Source: RGIG4576 sp045656705 (lineage in GTDB: Bacteria; Bacteroidota; Bacteroidia; Bacteroidales; Muribaculaceae). Taken from it: a stretch of DNA of 64,000 nt. The notes beneath the pieces were generated by a model, which was given only the letters and a program-made list of their open reading frames with translations, made no database searches and was not told where the DNA came from. Positions 34,828 to 44,300 of the stretch are shown here, piece by piece. The DNA lies in assembly GCA_045656705.1 (NCBI GenBank), contig JAZORR010000013.1:19990-83989 (forward strand), in the 5' to 3' direction. Positions within the stretch are counted from its first letter, which is position 1. Each line of letters starts with the position of its first letter. Both the position numbers and the translations under genes were made by a program.

Positions 34828-37542
34828 ATGAAGAAAGTATTATTTTCTTTGTTGAGCGCATCGGCATTGTTGTGTTCAACTTCTTGTGCCGACGAAGCAA
34901 TCGCTCCTGCTGGCGAAGGCGAAGCAATGGTGAATTTCACCGTGCAATTGAATGATGGCAACGCAAGCCGTGCCATTAGTGATGGTCTTAAAGCTACACA
35001 ACTTTTCTACGAAGTGTATGCTTACGACAAAGATGGTGCAAAACCTACTGCGATTGACAAGGTTACCACTATGGTAGAGAAAAATGGAAAATTAACTGCT
35101 GAAGTTGGTTTCCCTCTTGTAAAAGGTCAAAAGTATGACATTGTATTTTGGGCTCAAAAGGAAGGTGCTTATGTGACTGACGTGGCTGATAAATTGACAA
35201 CAATCAACATGTTTAAGTCTGAGAATGGTGAGCAAATTCTTGCTAAAGCCAATGACGACGATCGCGATGCATTTACTGCTGTTTTCTCTATCGAAAAGGT
35301 ACAAGGTGCTCAAAGCCATGTTGTAGAATTGACTCGTCCTTTTGCTCAAGTTAACTTCGCTACTACTACTACCGATATCGCTGAAGCTTTCAATGCAGGT
35401 CTTAACTTGGAAGGTAAGCAATCTAAAGTGTTGGTTAAGAATGTAGCTACACAATACAATGCTTTGACAAAGGCTGCTACAGGCAATCAAGATGTATACA
35501 CTACATTTGATTGGAATATAGTGCCAGCAAATGAAACTTTGTTGACAAAAACACAAGGCACAGAAACTGTTGAAGACGATGTAACTTATAATTATCTTGC
35601 TACTGCTTATGTGCTTGTTCCTGGAGATGATAAACAAAGTCTTGCTGACCTTGAAATGACTATCACTACTGGTCTTAACCAAGATATCACTGTTAAGGTT
35701 CCTGCTGCTCCAGTACAACGCAACTACCGTACTAATGTGCTTGGTAACCTATTGACTAACCAAACTGACTTCACTGTAGAAATCGATGCTGATTTCGATG
35801 GCGACCTTCCAAGTGCAGAAGTTGTTGCTACAGCAGAAAAATTCCTTGCAGCTGTTGAAAATGTAGAAGATGGTGGTATTATCAAACTTGATTCAGATAT
35901 TTCATTCACAACAACAGATCGTACCCACAATTCAGGAACATGGTATGACGGTTTGTACTATGTTGGCGATAAGAGCTTCACTATTGACTTAGGTGGCAAA
36001 ACTATTGACAACGCAAATGGTGCAGTAAATGACTATTTGCTTAACTTCAAGAATGACGGGGCTGAACCTAATACAATCACTATCAAGAATGGTACTCTTG
36101 ATGCTGGTACTGCTGCATTCTGCGCTATTTGCACATCAAGTACAAGCACTCAAAAGATCACCATCAATTTGGAAAATGTAAATGTTATCAACAATATGAG
36201 CAATGGTTCTACTATCAAGATGAGAGGTGAATCTGTGTTGAATGTAAAAGCTGGTACTAAGATTACAGGTAAGAATAGTTACTTAGGTATCGAAAACTGG
36301 AAATCAACTGTTAATATCTACGAAGGTGCTGAGATTTATATGAATGGTACTTCAAGCTACAACGGTTGTTTAGTAGGTGTTGGTGGAAATGGTACTGTCA
36401 ATGTATATGGTGGCTATGGTGAAGGTGTGAAAGGTGGTTTCATCGCTATGACATCAGGTGGTACTATCAATGTATCAGGTGGTAAATGGATTGCTAATAC
36501 TGATGGCACTGTTGGTAACAATAGTAACCTATATGTTCTGACAGCTCAAAACAATAAATATGAAAGTGGATATGCAGGTGCATCTATCATTAATGTAACT
36601 GGTGGTACATTCCGTGGTGGTATGGATGCTTGGATTTTGAATGATGTAAAAGTAGAAAAAGCTGAACTTAACATCAGCGGTGGTAACTTCAACGCAAATC
36701 CATCTTCTTATGTTGAAGAAGGCTATGCTGCAGTAGAAGCTAATGGCATTTGGACTGTAGCTGAAGTAACAACTGCTAATAACGCAGAAGAATTAGCAAC
36801 AGCAATTGCTAATGGTGGTCTAATTTCTTTAGCTAACGATATTAATATCAGCGAAGTTATTAATATTCCTGCTGGTACAACTGCTAATATCATTCTTAAT
36901 GGCAATATCACTGCTAAAGAAACCGATGGTTTTGTCGTAAATGCTGGTGGTAATTTAACTATTAGCGGTAACGGTAAGGTTACTTCAAATGGTGCTCCTA
37001 TTCGTGCTATCGGTGGTAAAATAGTAGTAGAAGGTGGTGAATTCACTCAAACTGGCGCTTTTAATACCACTATATCAACATATCGTTATAGTTTAGATAG
37101 CCGCGAAGGTGGTGAAATCATTGTAAAAGGTGGTACATTCAAGACCAATAATGGTATGATTAATGTATCAGCTAATTCATCAGTTGTTATCGAAGGTGGT
37201 AATTTTTTGTTTGACAATAATACAACAGGTACTCGTCACTTCGCATACATTTCAGGAACTCTTACCATCAAAGATGGAGAATTCAAAGGCATTGCAGATG
37301 GAGATGCTGGTGGTGAATTTTTCTGTGGAGCAGGAGCAAATGGTAAGGTTATCGTAGATGGTGGTAAATTTACAAGTTTGTGGACATCTGGAGCTAAGAA
37401 CAATATTTGGTCTTCATACGCATCTGGTTCTTCTATCGAAATTAATGGTGGTATTTTCAATCACAACGGAGGTATTTCAGCTCAAGTAAAAGAAAATACT
37501 GATGCAGCAACAAAGGATGCTTATCCTTATATGGCAAAGTAA
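34828..37542 (+). CDS. surface lipoprotein with fimbrillin-like (DUF6562-type) N-terminus and beta-helix repeats
   Basis: A 904-residue lipoprotein with lipobox LLCSTSC (Cys20). Residues ~30-330 match what I know as the DUF6562 type, related in layout to Mfa/FimA fimbrillin-like proteins (MVNFTVQL...RAISDG, VKGQKYDIVFWAQ, ELTRPFAQVNFAT). From ~340 to 890 it is a right-handed beta-helix made of Gly-rich rungs (GGTINVSGGKW, INVTGGTFRGG, INISGGNF, VIEGGNF, VIVDGGKF, IEINGGIF). Such proteins are adhesins or matrix proteins rather than enzymes; no active-site acid pair of a pectate lyase is evident. Located behind a poly-G tract, so it may vary in expression. Confidence 0.8.
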   Translation: MKKVLFSLLSASALLCSTSCADEAIAPAGEGEAMVNFTVQLNDGNASRAISDGLKATQLFYEVYAYDKDGAKPTAIDKVTTMVEKNGKLTAEVGFPLVKGQKYDIVFWAQKEGAYVTDVADKLTTINMFKSENGEQILAKANDDDRDAFTAVFSIEKVQGAQSHVVELTRPFAQVNFATTTTDIAEAFNAGLNLEGKQSKVLVKNVATQYNALTKAATGNQDVYTTFDWNIVPANETLLTKTQGTETVEDDVTYNYLATAYVLVPGDDKQSLADLEMTITTGLNQDITVKVPAAPVQRNYRTNVLGNLLTNQTDFTVEIDADFDGDLPSAEVVATAEKFLAAVENVEDGGIIKLDSDISFTTTDRTHNSGTWYDGLYYVGDKSFTIDLGGKTIDNANGAVNDYLLNFKNDGAEPNTITIKNGTLDAGTAAFCAICTSSTSTQKITINLENVNVINNMSNGSTIKMRGESVLNVKAGTKITGKNSYLGIENWKSTVNIYEGAEIYMNGTSSYNGCLVGVGGNGTVNVYGGYGEGVKGGFIAMTSGGTINVSGGKWIANTDGTVGNNSNLYVLTAQNNKYESGYAGASIINVTGGTFRGGMDAWILNDVKVEKAELNISGGNFNANPSSYVEEGYAAVEANGIWTVAEVTTANNAEELATAIANGGLISLANDINISEVINIPAGTTANIILNGNITAKETDGFVVNAGGNLTISGNGKVTSNGAPIRAIGGKIVVEGGEFTQTGAFNTTISTYRYSLDSREGGEIIVKGGTFKTNNGMINVSANSSVVIEGGNFLFDNNTTGTRHFAYISGTLTIKDGEFKGIADGDAGGEFFCGAGANGKVIVDGGKFTSLWTSGAKNNIWSSYASGSSIEINGGIFNHNGGISAQVKENTDAATKDAYPYMAK

Positions 37543-37579
37543 TTTAATCGAAACCATTTAGGCTGAATGAATAATTATA

Positions 37580-37698
37580 GGCTTAGGGGGCTTGGTTGTC
37601 CCCTAAGCCACCAAAATCTTCCAATTGGGAGTATTTGCGTGAAGGTTGTTTAAAAAAAGTTGTTTGGGCTGTTCCATTTTTATGGTTCAGCCCTTTTT
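37580..37698 (+). terminator. tandem terminator hairpins after the beta-helix lipoprotein
   Basis: First hairpin: GGCTTAGGGG (37580-37589) with CCCCTAAGCC (37600-37609), no T tract. Second: GGGCTG-TT-CCAT with ATGG-TT-CAGCCC (37666-37693) followed by five T, a standard Rho-independent terminator. Confidence 0.75.
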
Positions 37699-37707
37699 GT
37701 GTGTAGA

Positions 37708-37919
37708 CAAACCTCGCAGAGGTTTTTCAGTGGAAGCCCTATGATGAGCGAGAGCGAATCTTAGGGAAGGATAAAGATTTATACCATACATCAACCTCGA
37801 CGAGGTTGCACTCAATGTATTTTATGCTGGGCTTACAGCACGACTTCTATAGGTGGTATCGCTACCCGGCGTGATGCTTCGCTCTGCACCGGACTATTTT
37901 AGTTCTCGCCTTCGGCGAG
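37708..37919. repeat. REP-like palindrome cluster
   Basis: AACCTCGCAGAGGTT (~37709-37723), AACCTCGACGAGGTT (~37793-37807) and CTCGCCTTCGGCGAG (~37905-37919) stand in a non-coding stretch with other short inverted repeats. This is the kind of hairpin series found at RAYT ends, but no transposase gene is here. No gene is seen from 37543 to 38080. Confidence 0.55.
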
Positions 37920-38080
37920 TGTTTCGGTACAGAAGAACATTTTTAAATTTAGAACACAAAGACATCAGATACATAAGTTTTTTTGACCGTGCGAATGGTA
38001 TAAGATAATAAGATAATAAAAAGGACACACTGCATAGTGCGTCCATTGATGAAATAATACCTTTCACTGTCTGCTAAATG

Positions 38081-39037
38081 CTATTCGAGGCCTTCCAAGA
38101 TGCGTTTCAGCACTACTTGTGCCGAGATTTCACGATTGGCAGCCTCGGGGATTACGATAGATTGTGGGCTTTCTATCACATCGTCGCTCACAATCATATT
38201 GCGGCGCACTGGCAAGCAGTGCATAAAGAATGCGTTGTTGGTGAGTGCCATCTTCTCGGTGGTGATGGTCCACGACATATCTTTGCTGAGGATTTCGCCG
38301 TAGTGAGGATCGGCGTAGGCACTCCAGTTTTTCGCATACACGAAGTCGGCACCTTCGAGAGCCTTATCTTGGTCGTATTCTATGCGTGCTTTGCCTGCAA
38401 ACTTCTCGTCGAGTTCGTATCCCTTAGGGTGAGTAATCACGAAATCGTAGTCGGTGGCATTCATCCATTGTGCGAAAGAATTTGGCACAGCCTGTGGCAG
38501 AGCCTTAGGGTGAGGAGCCCAAGTGAGCACCACCTTAGGGCGTTCCACCTTCTTAAATTCTTCGATAGTGATGAGGTCGGCAAACGATTGGAGTGGATGC
38601 ACAGTGGCAGTTTCCATAGCAAACACTGGTTTACCCGAATATTGAATGAATTGCTGAAGGATTTTCTCTTCGTAATCGTCGAGTTTGTTCTCGAAACGAG
38701 CAAACGAACGCACGCCTATCACATCGCAATAGCTACCCATCACAGGGATGGCTTCGAGCAAGTGTTCGCTCTTGTCGCTATCCATTATCACGCCGCGTTC
38801 GGTTTCGAGTTTCCAGGCACCTTGATTCACATCGAGCACTATCACATTCATACCAAGGTTCATAGCAGCCTTTTGAGTGCTTAGGCGAGTGCGTAGCGAT
38901 GAGTTGAAAAACACCATCAAGAGAGTTTTGTTTTCACCCAAATGTTTATACGCAAATCGATTAGCCTTCACTTCGAGGGCTTCTTTCACAGCGGCTTTCA
39001 AGTCGCCTATATCTTCTACATTTACAAATGTTCTCAT
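38081..39037 (-). CDS. argF': N-succinylornithine carbamoyltransferase
   Basis: A 318-residue transcarbamylase of the Bacteroidota arginine pathway, carbamoylating N-succinyl-L-ornithine. Length and sequence follow the Bacteroides fragilis enzyme as I know it: the carbamoyl-phosphate loop SSLRTRLS (46-53), WKLETERGVIMD, ATVHPLQSFADL, the HCLPVRRN loop and the C-terminal REISAQVVLKR. At residue 90, a proline in the B. fragilis enzyme, this protein has Ser (DSDKSEHLLE). It stands alone here; no other arginine gene is in the window. Confidence 0.93.
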   Translation of the reverse strand: MRTFVNVEDIGDLKAAVKEALEVKANRFAYKHLGENKTLLMVFFNSSLRTRLSTQKAAMNLGMNVIVLDVNQGAWKLETERGVIMDSDKSEHLLEAIPVMGSYCDVIGVRSFARFENKLDDYEEKILQQFIQYSGKPVFAMETATVHPLQSFADLITIEEFKKVERPKVVLTWAPHPKALPQAVPNSFAQWMNATDYDFVITHPKGYELDEKFAGKARIEYDQDKALEGADFVYAKNWSAYADPHYGEILSKDMSWTITTEKMALTNNAFFMHCLPVRRNMIVSDDVIESPQSIVIPEAANREISAQVVLKRILEGLE

Positions 39038-39230
39038 TGTATGATTCTATCTTTAAAAATTTTGAAAGTACCAAGTTACAATATTTTCTTGTAATATCAT
39101 CTATTTCTGCGTAAAAATTCAACAAAATGGCAAATTTTCACCTTTTTATTCTATAATAATACAAAAAGATTGGTTGTGGCAAATGAATGACACAACCATT
39201 AGATTTCATTTTCAGTAAGTAGGTGTTTTT

Positions 39231-39377
39231 TTACTTAAAAGTCCACTTTACGGCAACTGTTGGGTTCCAATACCAACCATTATTGAGTGCGAAATTAGAA
39301 GAGATTTCCCATTCAGTACCCACGCTTAGGTTGAAATCCTTATCAATGCCATTGAAGGATGCGGAAGCAGTGAGCAT
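39231..39377 (-). pseudogene. C-terminal remnant of an outer-membrane beta-barrel protein
   Basis: From an ATG at 39375-39377 the minus strand reads 48 codons: MLTASASFNGIDKDFNLSVG, then TEWEISSNFALNNGWYW, ending VAVKWTFK and TAA at 39231-39233. Alternating polar/aromatic strands and the aromatic-rich end look like the last strands of a porin-like barrel. No signal peptide or upstream part is present, since the terminator of the next operon starts 5 bp upstream, so I read it as a fragment of a lost gene. Confidence 0.5.
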
Positions 39378-39381
39378 AAAA

Positions 39382-39426
39382 TAAGGGAATTATATACCTA
39401 CCGAAAATGTGTATATAATTCCCTTA
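39382..39426 (-). terminator. terminator of the NfeD-SPFH operon
   Basis: A 16-bp perfect stem: TAAGGGAATTATATAC (39382-39397) with GTATATAATTCCCTTA (39411-39426), 13-nt loop, 23 bp after the SPFH stop. On the minus strand TTTTATG follows. Confidence 0.75.
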
Positions 39427-39449
39427 AACTTTATCGATTACTTATCGGA

Positions 39450-40427
39450 TTACTTCTGGAACATCTCCTTGATAGAGCCGATAGAGCTAAGCACGCCTGT
39501 GGCTTCGTAAGGGATGTAGACAGTCTTGCCGTCCTTGCCCGATGTCATCTCATTGAGAGTCTCGATATACTTCATAGCAAGCATATAGGTAGCAGGATCG
39601 GTTTTTGATTCCTTGATGGCCTCAGCCACGCGACGGATGGCTTCGGCTTCAGCCTCGGCTTGTAACACCTTTGCACGCGATTCACCTTCGGCCTTTAGGA
39701 TTTGTGATTGCTTTTCGGCCTCTGCTTGGTTGATTTGCGATTGCTTTTCACCTTCCGAACGAAGAATGAGCGACTTCTTTTCACCTTCAGCATTCAAGAT
39801 TTCGGCACGACGATTACGCTCGGCTTGCATTTGCTTTTCCATAGCCTCACGCACACTTTCGGGAGGAGTGATGTCTTGCAATTCCACACGATTCACCTTT
39901 ACACCCCACTTATTTGTAGCCTCGTCGAGGATGGCCTGAAGTTTAGAATTGATAGTATCGCGAGAAGTGAGAGTTTCGTCGAGTTCGAGTTCGCCAATCA
40001 CATTACGAAGCGAAGTTTGAGTAAGTTTCTCGATAGCGTTAGGAAGGTTATCGATTTCGTATACCGACTTCTTTGGGTCCACGATTTGGAAATAAAGAAG
40101 AGCATTGATTTCGGTAGTAACGTTGTCTTTAGTAATCACTTGTTGTGAAGGGAAATCATATACTTGTTCGCGCAAATCGATTACCGAAGTAGATACGATG
40201 CTTGCCACAGGACGGCGACCAGCGAAATTATCCACACGGCGAGTATAAATCATCTTTGGCTTATCGATAAAAGGCCAAATGATATTCAATCCTGGAGGCA
40301 ACACACTATGAAATCGTCCAAGGCGTTCTATCACACGAGTTTCACTTTGTGGCACTACTTTCACACCTGCCACCACCAATACCACTGCTATCAACACTAA
40401 GATAGCCAACAATACGAATGTGTCCAT
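39450..40427 (-). CDS. SPFH/Band 7 domain protein (QmcA/stomatin-like)
   Basis: A 325-residue membrane protein. Residues ~4-22 form one N-terminal transmembrane helix (LLAILVLIAVVLVVAGV). The band-7 domain spans ~25-190 (ETRVIERLGRFHSVLPPGLN, ...TLRNVIGELELDETLTSRD) and is followed by an Ala/Glu-rich coiled coil with repeated EGEKQSQINQAEAEKQS units (~200-265). It should form a membrane microdomain scaffold. The NfeD-domain gene 23 bp upstream is the usual partner. Confidence 0.93.
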   Translation of the reverse strand: MDTFVLLAILVLIAVVLVVAGVKVVPQSETRVIERLGRFHSVLPPGLNIIWPFIDKPKMIYTRRVDNFAGRRPVASIVSTSVIDLREQVYDFPSQQVITKDNVTTEINALLYFQIVDPKKSVYEIDNLPNAIEKLTQTSLRNVIGELELDETLTSRDTINSKLQAILDEATNKWGVKVNRVELQDITPPESVREAMEKQMQAERNRRAEILNAEGEKKSLILRSEGEKQSQINQAEAEKQSQILKAEGESRAKVLQAEAEAEAIRRVAEAIKESKTDPATYMLAMKYIETLNEMTSGKDGKTVYIPYEATGVLSSIGSIKEMFQK

Positions 40428-40450
40428 TTTTCAAAAATTATTTAAGGGTT

Positions 40451-40894
40451 TTACAATTGTTCTACTTCAAGAATGATACTATCATATCCTACTATACGCA
40501 CACGCTCACCAGCAAATACTTCAGAGCCATCGGTGGTGCGTGCCTGCCAACGGTCGCCATCTACACGCACTCGGCCTGTGCCATGTGCAGGAATGCTTTC
40601 AATCACTTCCACCACACGACCTTTGAGTGCATCCATATTGCTGAGTGCTGCATCGCCACCTTTTTCGGATCTACGCTTTTGCCAACGCTTCACAGCCGGT
40701 GCAAATAGCACAAAAGCCACCACAGTGCCCACAGCAAGGGCAAGTAACTGCATTTCGATGCTTGCACCACATAGTGTAGCCACCATAGCACACAAACTTC
40801 CTACTGCCATACAAAATGTAGCCACGATGAATGTGAAGAGTTCCACCACCACGAGCAGGGCTGTAATAATGAGCCAAATCAACCAGTTTTCCAT
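40451..40894 (-). CDS. NfeD-like C-terminal domain membrane protein
   Basis: A 147-residue protein with two N-terminal membrane segments (about 5-30 and 45-65, the second ending VVAFVLFAP) and a C-terminal OB-fold NfeD domain (~85-147: LKGRVVEVIESIPAHGTG, VFAGERVRIVGYD). It is the short NfeD1b-type partner without the serine-protease domain. Paired with the SPFH gene in one operon. Confidence 0.9.
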   Translation of the reverse strand: MENWLIWLIITALLVVVELFTFIVATFCMAVGSLCAMVATLCGASIEMQLLALAVGTVVAFVLFAPAVKRWQKRRSEKGGDAALSNMDALKGRVVEVIESIPAHGTGRVRVDGDRWQARTTDGSEVFAGERVRIVGYDSIILEVEQL

Positions 40895-41007
40895 AATTTT
40901 TTCCTTTCTGTCTTAAATTCTCTATAAGAATATTGTTTCGTTTGAAATAGTTTTGTACTTTCGTCACCACTTTGCGTGTGCGAAATGTAATGTGTAAGTT
41001 TTCAATA

Positions 41008-41015
41008 CAAATATA
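41008..41015 (-). promoter_or_regulatory. -7 box of the NfeD-SPFH operon
   Basis: Minus-strand TATATTTG (plus 41008-41015), about 115 bp before the NfeD start codon. No -33 element was fixed. Confidence 0.35.
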
Positions 41016-41115
41016 ACTATTTTTAAGCAAAAATCAAACCTACAAATAAGATTTCGTAGCATTTAAGTAAATTTTACCCAACTCACAGAATTTTTCACCA
41101 AAATCACCTATTATT

Positions 41116-41271
41116 ATGGCAGATAACTACCTCGAAAATCAATATGAAGAATATCTAAAGCAGAAAGCAGCAAAAGAAAACGCCAAGCGCATAGCCTGGC
41201 GTAAACGATTGCAAGCCTACAAAGAAAAGCTTGCTAAAGAGAAAGAAAACCAAACCGAAAAGAAAGATTAG
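41116..41271 (+). CDS. 51-residue charged small protein of unknown function
   Basis: ATG at 41116, TAG ending at 41271. The protein is highly charged and predicted all-helical: MADNYLENQYEEYLKQKAA..., ending KEKENQTEKKD, with no membrane segment. Short Bacteroidales proteins beginning MADNxLE are familiar to me but have no known role. The gene ends just before a bidirectional terminator, which supports expression. A 32-nt piece of it recurs, degraded, at 49396-49428. Confidence 0.65.
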   Translation: MADNYLENQYEEYLKQKAAKENAKRIAWRKRLQAYKEKLAKEKENQTEKKD

Positions 41272-41295
41272 CGTTAAACTACCTTCTCAATATAA

Positions 41296-41333
41296 AATGA
41301 GGGTTGTGCATTTTGTTTTGCACAACCCTCATT
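41296..41333. terminator. bidirectional terminator, 15-bp perfect stem
   Basis: AATGAGGGTTGTGCA (41296-41310) pairs with TGCACAACCCTCATT (41319-41333), loop of 8 nt. It serves the small plus-strand gene and the convergent giant subtilase gene. Confidence 0.8.
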
Positions 41334-41375
41334 CATTAGGGAGTAATAAGTAACATCACGCTACTCATCAAAGTA

Positions 41376-44300
41376 TTACTTCTTAACTACGTGGAATGTA
41401 GCCACACCATCTTCAGTAACCACTTGCAAGATGTAAACACCTTCAGCAAGTTCAGCCACGTTGATAGCCTTAGCTACACCTTGAGTAGATGCTTCAAGTG
41501 AGCTATAAACCTTAGCACCATTAGCCGCATAGATTGTGTAAGATGTTTCCTTAGCAGAGAAGTCGCAAGTTACAAACAATGTTTCGGCTACTGGATTAGG
41601 ATATACCTCAACCTTTGCATTCAAGCTATTTTCGTCGATACCTGTAGAAGTTGTAGATACAATCACCTTGAATGTGTTGCTTGAAGAAGCACCATTGCTA
41701 TCAGTAGCCACTACAGTCACTTCCACTTCGCCCACTGCAGTACCGACGAAAATCACACCGTTTGCAGTAGTAAACGCAGTGACTACGCCTGAATTAGATA
41801 GAGACATAGAGTAAGTCATCTTATCGCCATCAGGATCAGCAAACAAGTTTTCGTAAGAAATTATAGGAGAAGCAGCGTCAAGAGACAATTCAATGTCCTT
41901 CATAGCCACCGCTTCAGGAGCACGATTCACGTGTTCTACTTCGTAGTTGACAAGAGCTTGAGCTTCATTGTTGTATACGTCGATAGCACTCAAAGAGAAA
42001 GCATACTTGCCAGCATCGCCATAAGCAGGAGCAATAGCCACTTCCACATTCACACCAGCAGGAGCATTCTTCACTGTGATAGTACCATCTTCGGCAGTAG
42101 TCACCTCAGCAGTAGCATCGATAGCAGTAACCGCCTTCACACTTGCCAATTGAGCAGGAGAACTAAATATCAAAGTAAAGTCGTCGGCATCCTCATCCAC
42201 AACAGCGATGTTCACGCTTGTGGTTTCAGCTTCCTTAGCATAAACAGTTTCAGCAGGAGCATTGATAGTAGGAGCACCATTCTTATCAAGGTAGATAGGG
42301 AAGTTGATAATAGGTTGAGTAGGATCGCTTGTCTTGATTACAAGAACAGCCTTGTTACCCTTCACAAGAGGAGCAGCTGCTGCATTAATTTGCACCTTCA
42401 ATTCCACTGAACTTGCAGGAGCATCGTTAGTGCTCAACGGACCAACAACAGCACCGCCGCCTACGCCTGGATCACCACCTTGGTTTTCACCTCCTTCGGC
42501 AGGAGCTTCAAGCACACCAATCTTTTCTTCGTTCAATAGTCTCACCCAAGCATCACCTGCCACTGTTTCAAGACAAGATAGAATGTGACCTAAAGAACCA
42601 TATTGGTCTTTGAACAAAGCAGCAAGGTCGAACCATCCGTAACCTTCGACATAAGCCATATAACGGTTAGAAACAACCGATTCTTCCTTATAACATACAA
42701 ATCCAGGATATTCTACACCTACAGGATAAGAAACGATTACATGGAATTCTTCGTTAGGATTCATATACACAGCCTTGTCAAGAGGTACAATAATAAATCG
42801 TCCACCTTCCATTTCGTCGATGTGGAATGTTCCCTTACCCACAACAACACCTGTAGTTGGGTCGGCAGAATCACCACCTCTCACCACTTCTACTACGATA
42901 TCCACATTCTTAAGATCAGCCACATAAGCAGCAGTGTAGATATGTGAAATATTGAAACCTTCGGCAGGAGCTACGAAAGCAGTTGCAATCTTATACTCGT
43001 TGTAAGTATTACCTGCACCATATTGGTGAGCAGTAGTGTTACCTGGCATTGCAGGATAGAACAAAGCATTGTTATGTTCAAAGTCTTGAGGAGTATCATA
43101 AGTGTTGGTGCTTGTAGCCATTGGCTCGATTTCGCTCTTAATCTTAGCACGAAGCAAAGATGTATTAGCTACCGACATAGGATTGATAGCAACCTTCTTG
43201 TCCATTGGAGCGATACCACCACCTTGATCTTCACTACCTTGTTCGCCAACACCGGTTGGATCCATACGAAGTTCGTAAGTCATCTTATACTGACCAGCAT
43301 TGCTCAATGTCACAGTTTCGATGCTTGAGTGGTTTTCGGCAGCATTTTCCACACGAATTTCCGACTTATCAAGCACTGCATAAGGAGCTTGAGTGACAAT
43401 GAAACGCACATTCACCACAGCTACATCACTTTCGTTGTAGTAGAAAGTCAAAGGCACATCGTAAGTGCCAGGAGTGTAGGCAGTAGTATAGTCAATCATT
43501 GGAATAGTGAAATAAGTACCATTATTATCCACTGTCACAGGAGTGTAATCAAAGTATTGACTCCAAGCATAATTGCCTGTAGGTTCACCTGTGATCCAAT
43601 CCAATTCAGGAGCATAATAATAAGTGCTAAATATAGGTGTGTACATATCAAACCATTCGTCGTAGATAGAAGGACCACCATTCACCACATTAGTAATAGT
43701 AAATGCAGCAGTACCATGGTTTTCAATCTTGATAGCAGCTTCGTACATAGCACCCATACCTGTCACACCACCATTAGGAAGGTCTTCACGGTATCCGTCG
43801 TACGAACCGATAATACGTTCCACTACGATAGTGTCGGTTGGGAACACAGGCTTAGCCACACCCACGATATTCAATTCGATAGGTATTTCCACCTTTTCCT
43901 TGCTTGGTACATTAGAATTGATAGTGATATTGCTATTGTAAACACCAGCAAGTTTGTCGGTCTTCACATCGATATCGATAGTGCGATTAGCACCAGCAGG
44001 AACAGTAACATCCACCACAGGAGTGAATTCTACAGCGTTACCAAATTGTACATATCGTTCAGGTATCTTCACGCCCACAGAGCCATTTTCGTTAGAAATA
44101 CCTGCAAGACCGAAGATGCTAAAAATCACAGCATACTCGCCGTAAGACTTATATTGGAACTTGAACGAACCGTCCTTGCTCATAATCAATTGATAGCAAA
44201 CACCCATATTCATAGTGTTACCATATTCCATCCAAGAGATGATAGCTTGGTCGTCGGTAACATAGTGATAAGTACCAGCAGTCTTGCTTTGGTCCATAGT

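Noticed and set aside
34600..34830. Invertible promoter of the Bacteroides type
   Set aside because: No pair of inverted repeats flanks the promoter and no serine or tyrosine invertase gene is close; the poly-G tract is the only variable-looking element.
39038..39230. Arginine-responsive riboswitch or leader upstream of argF'
   Set aside because: The gap upstream of the argF' start is AT-rich with no stable stem or recognisable operator.
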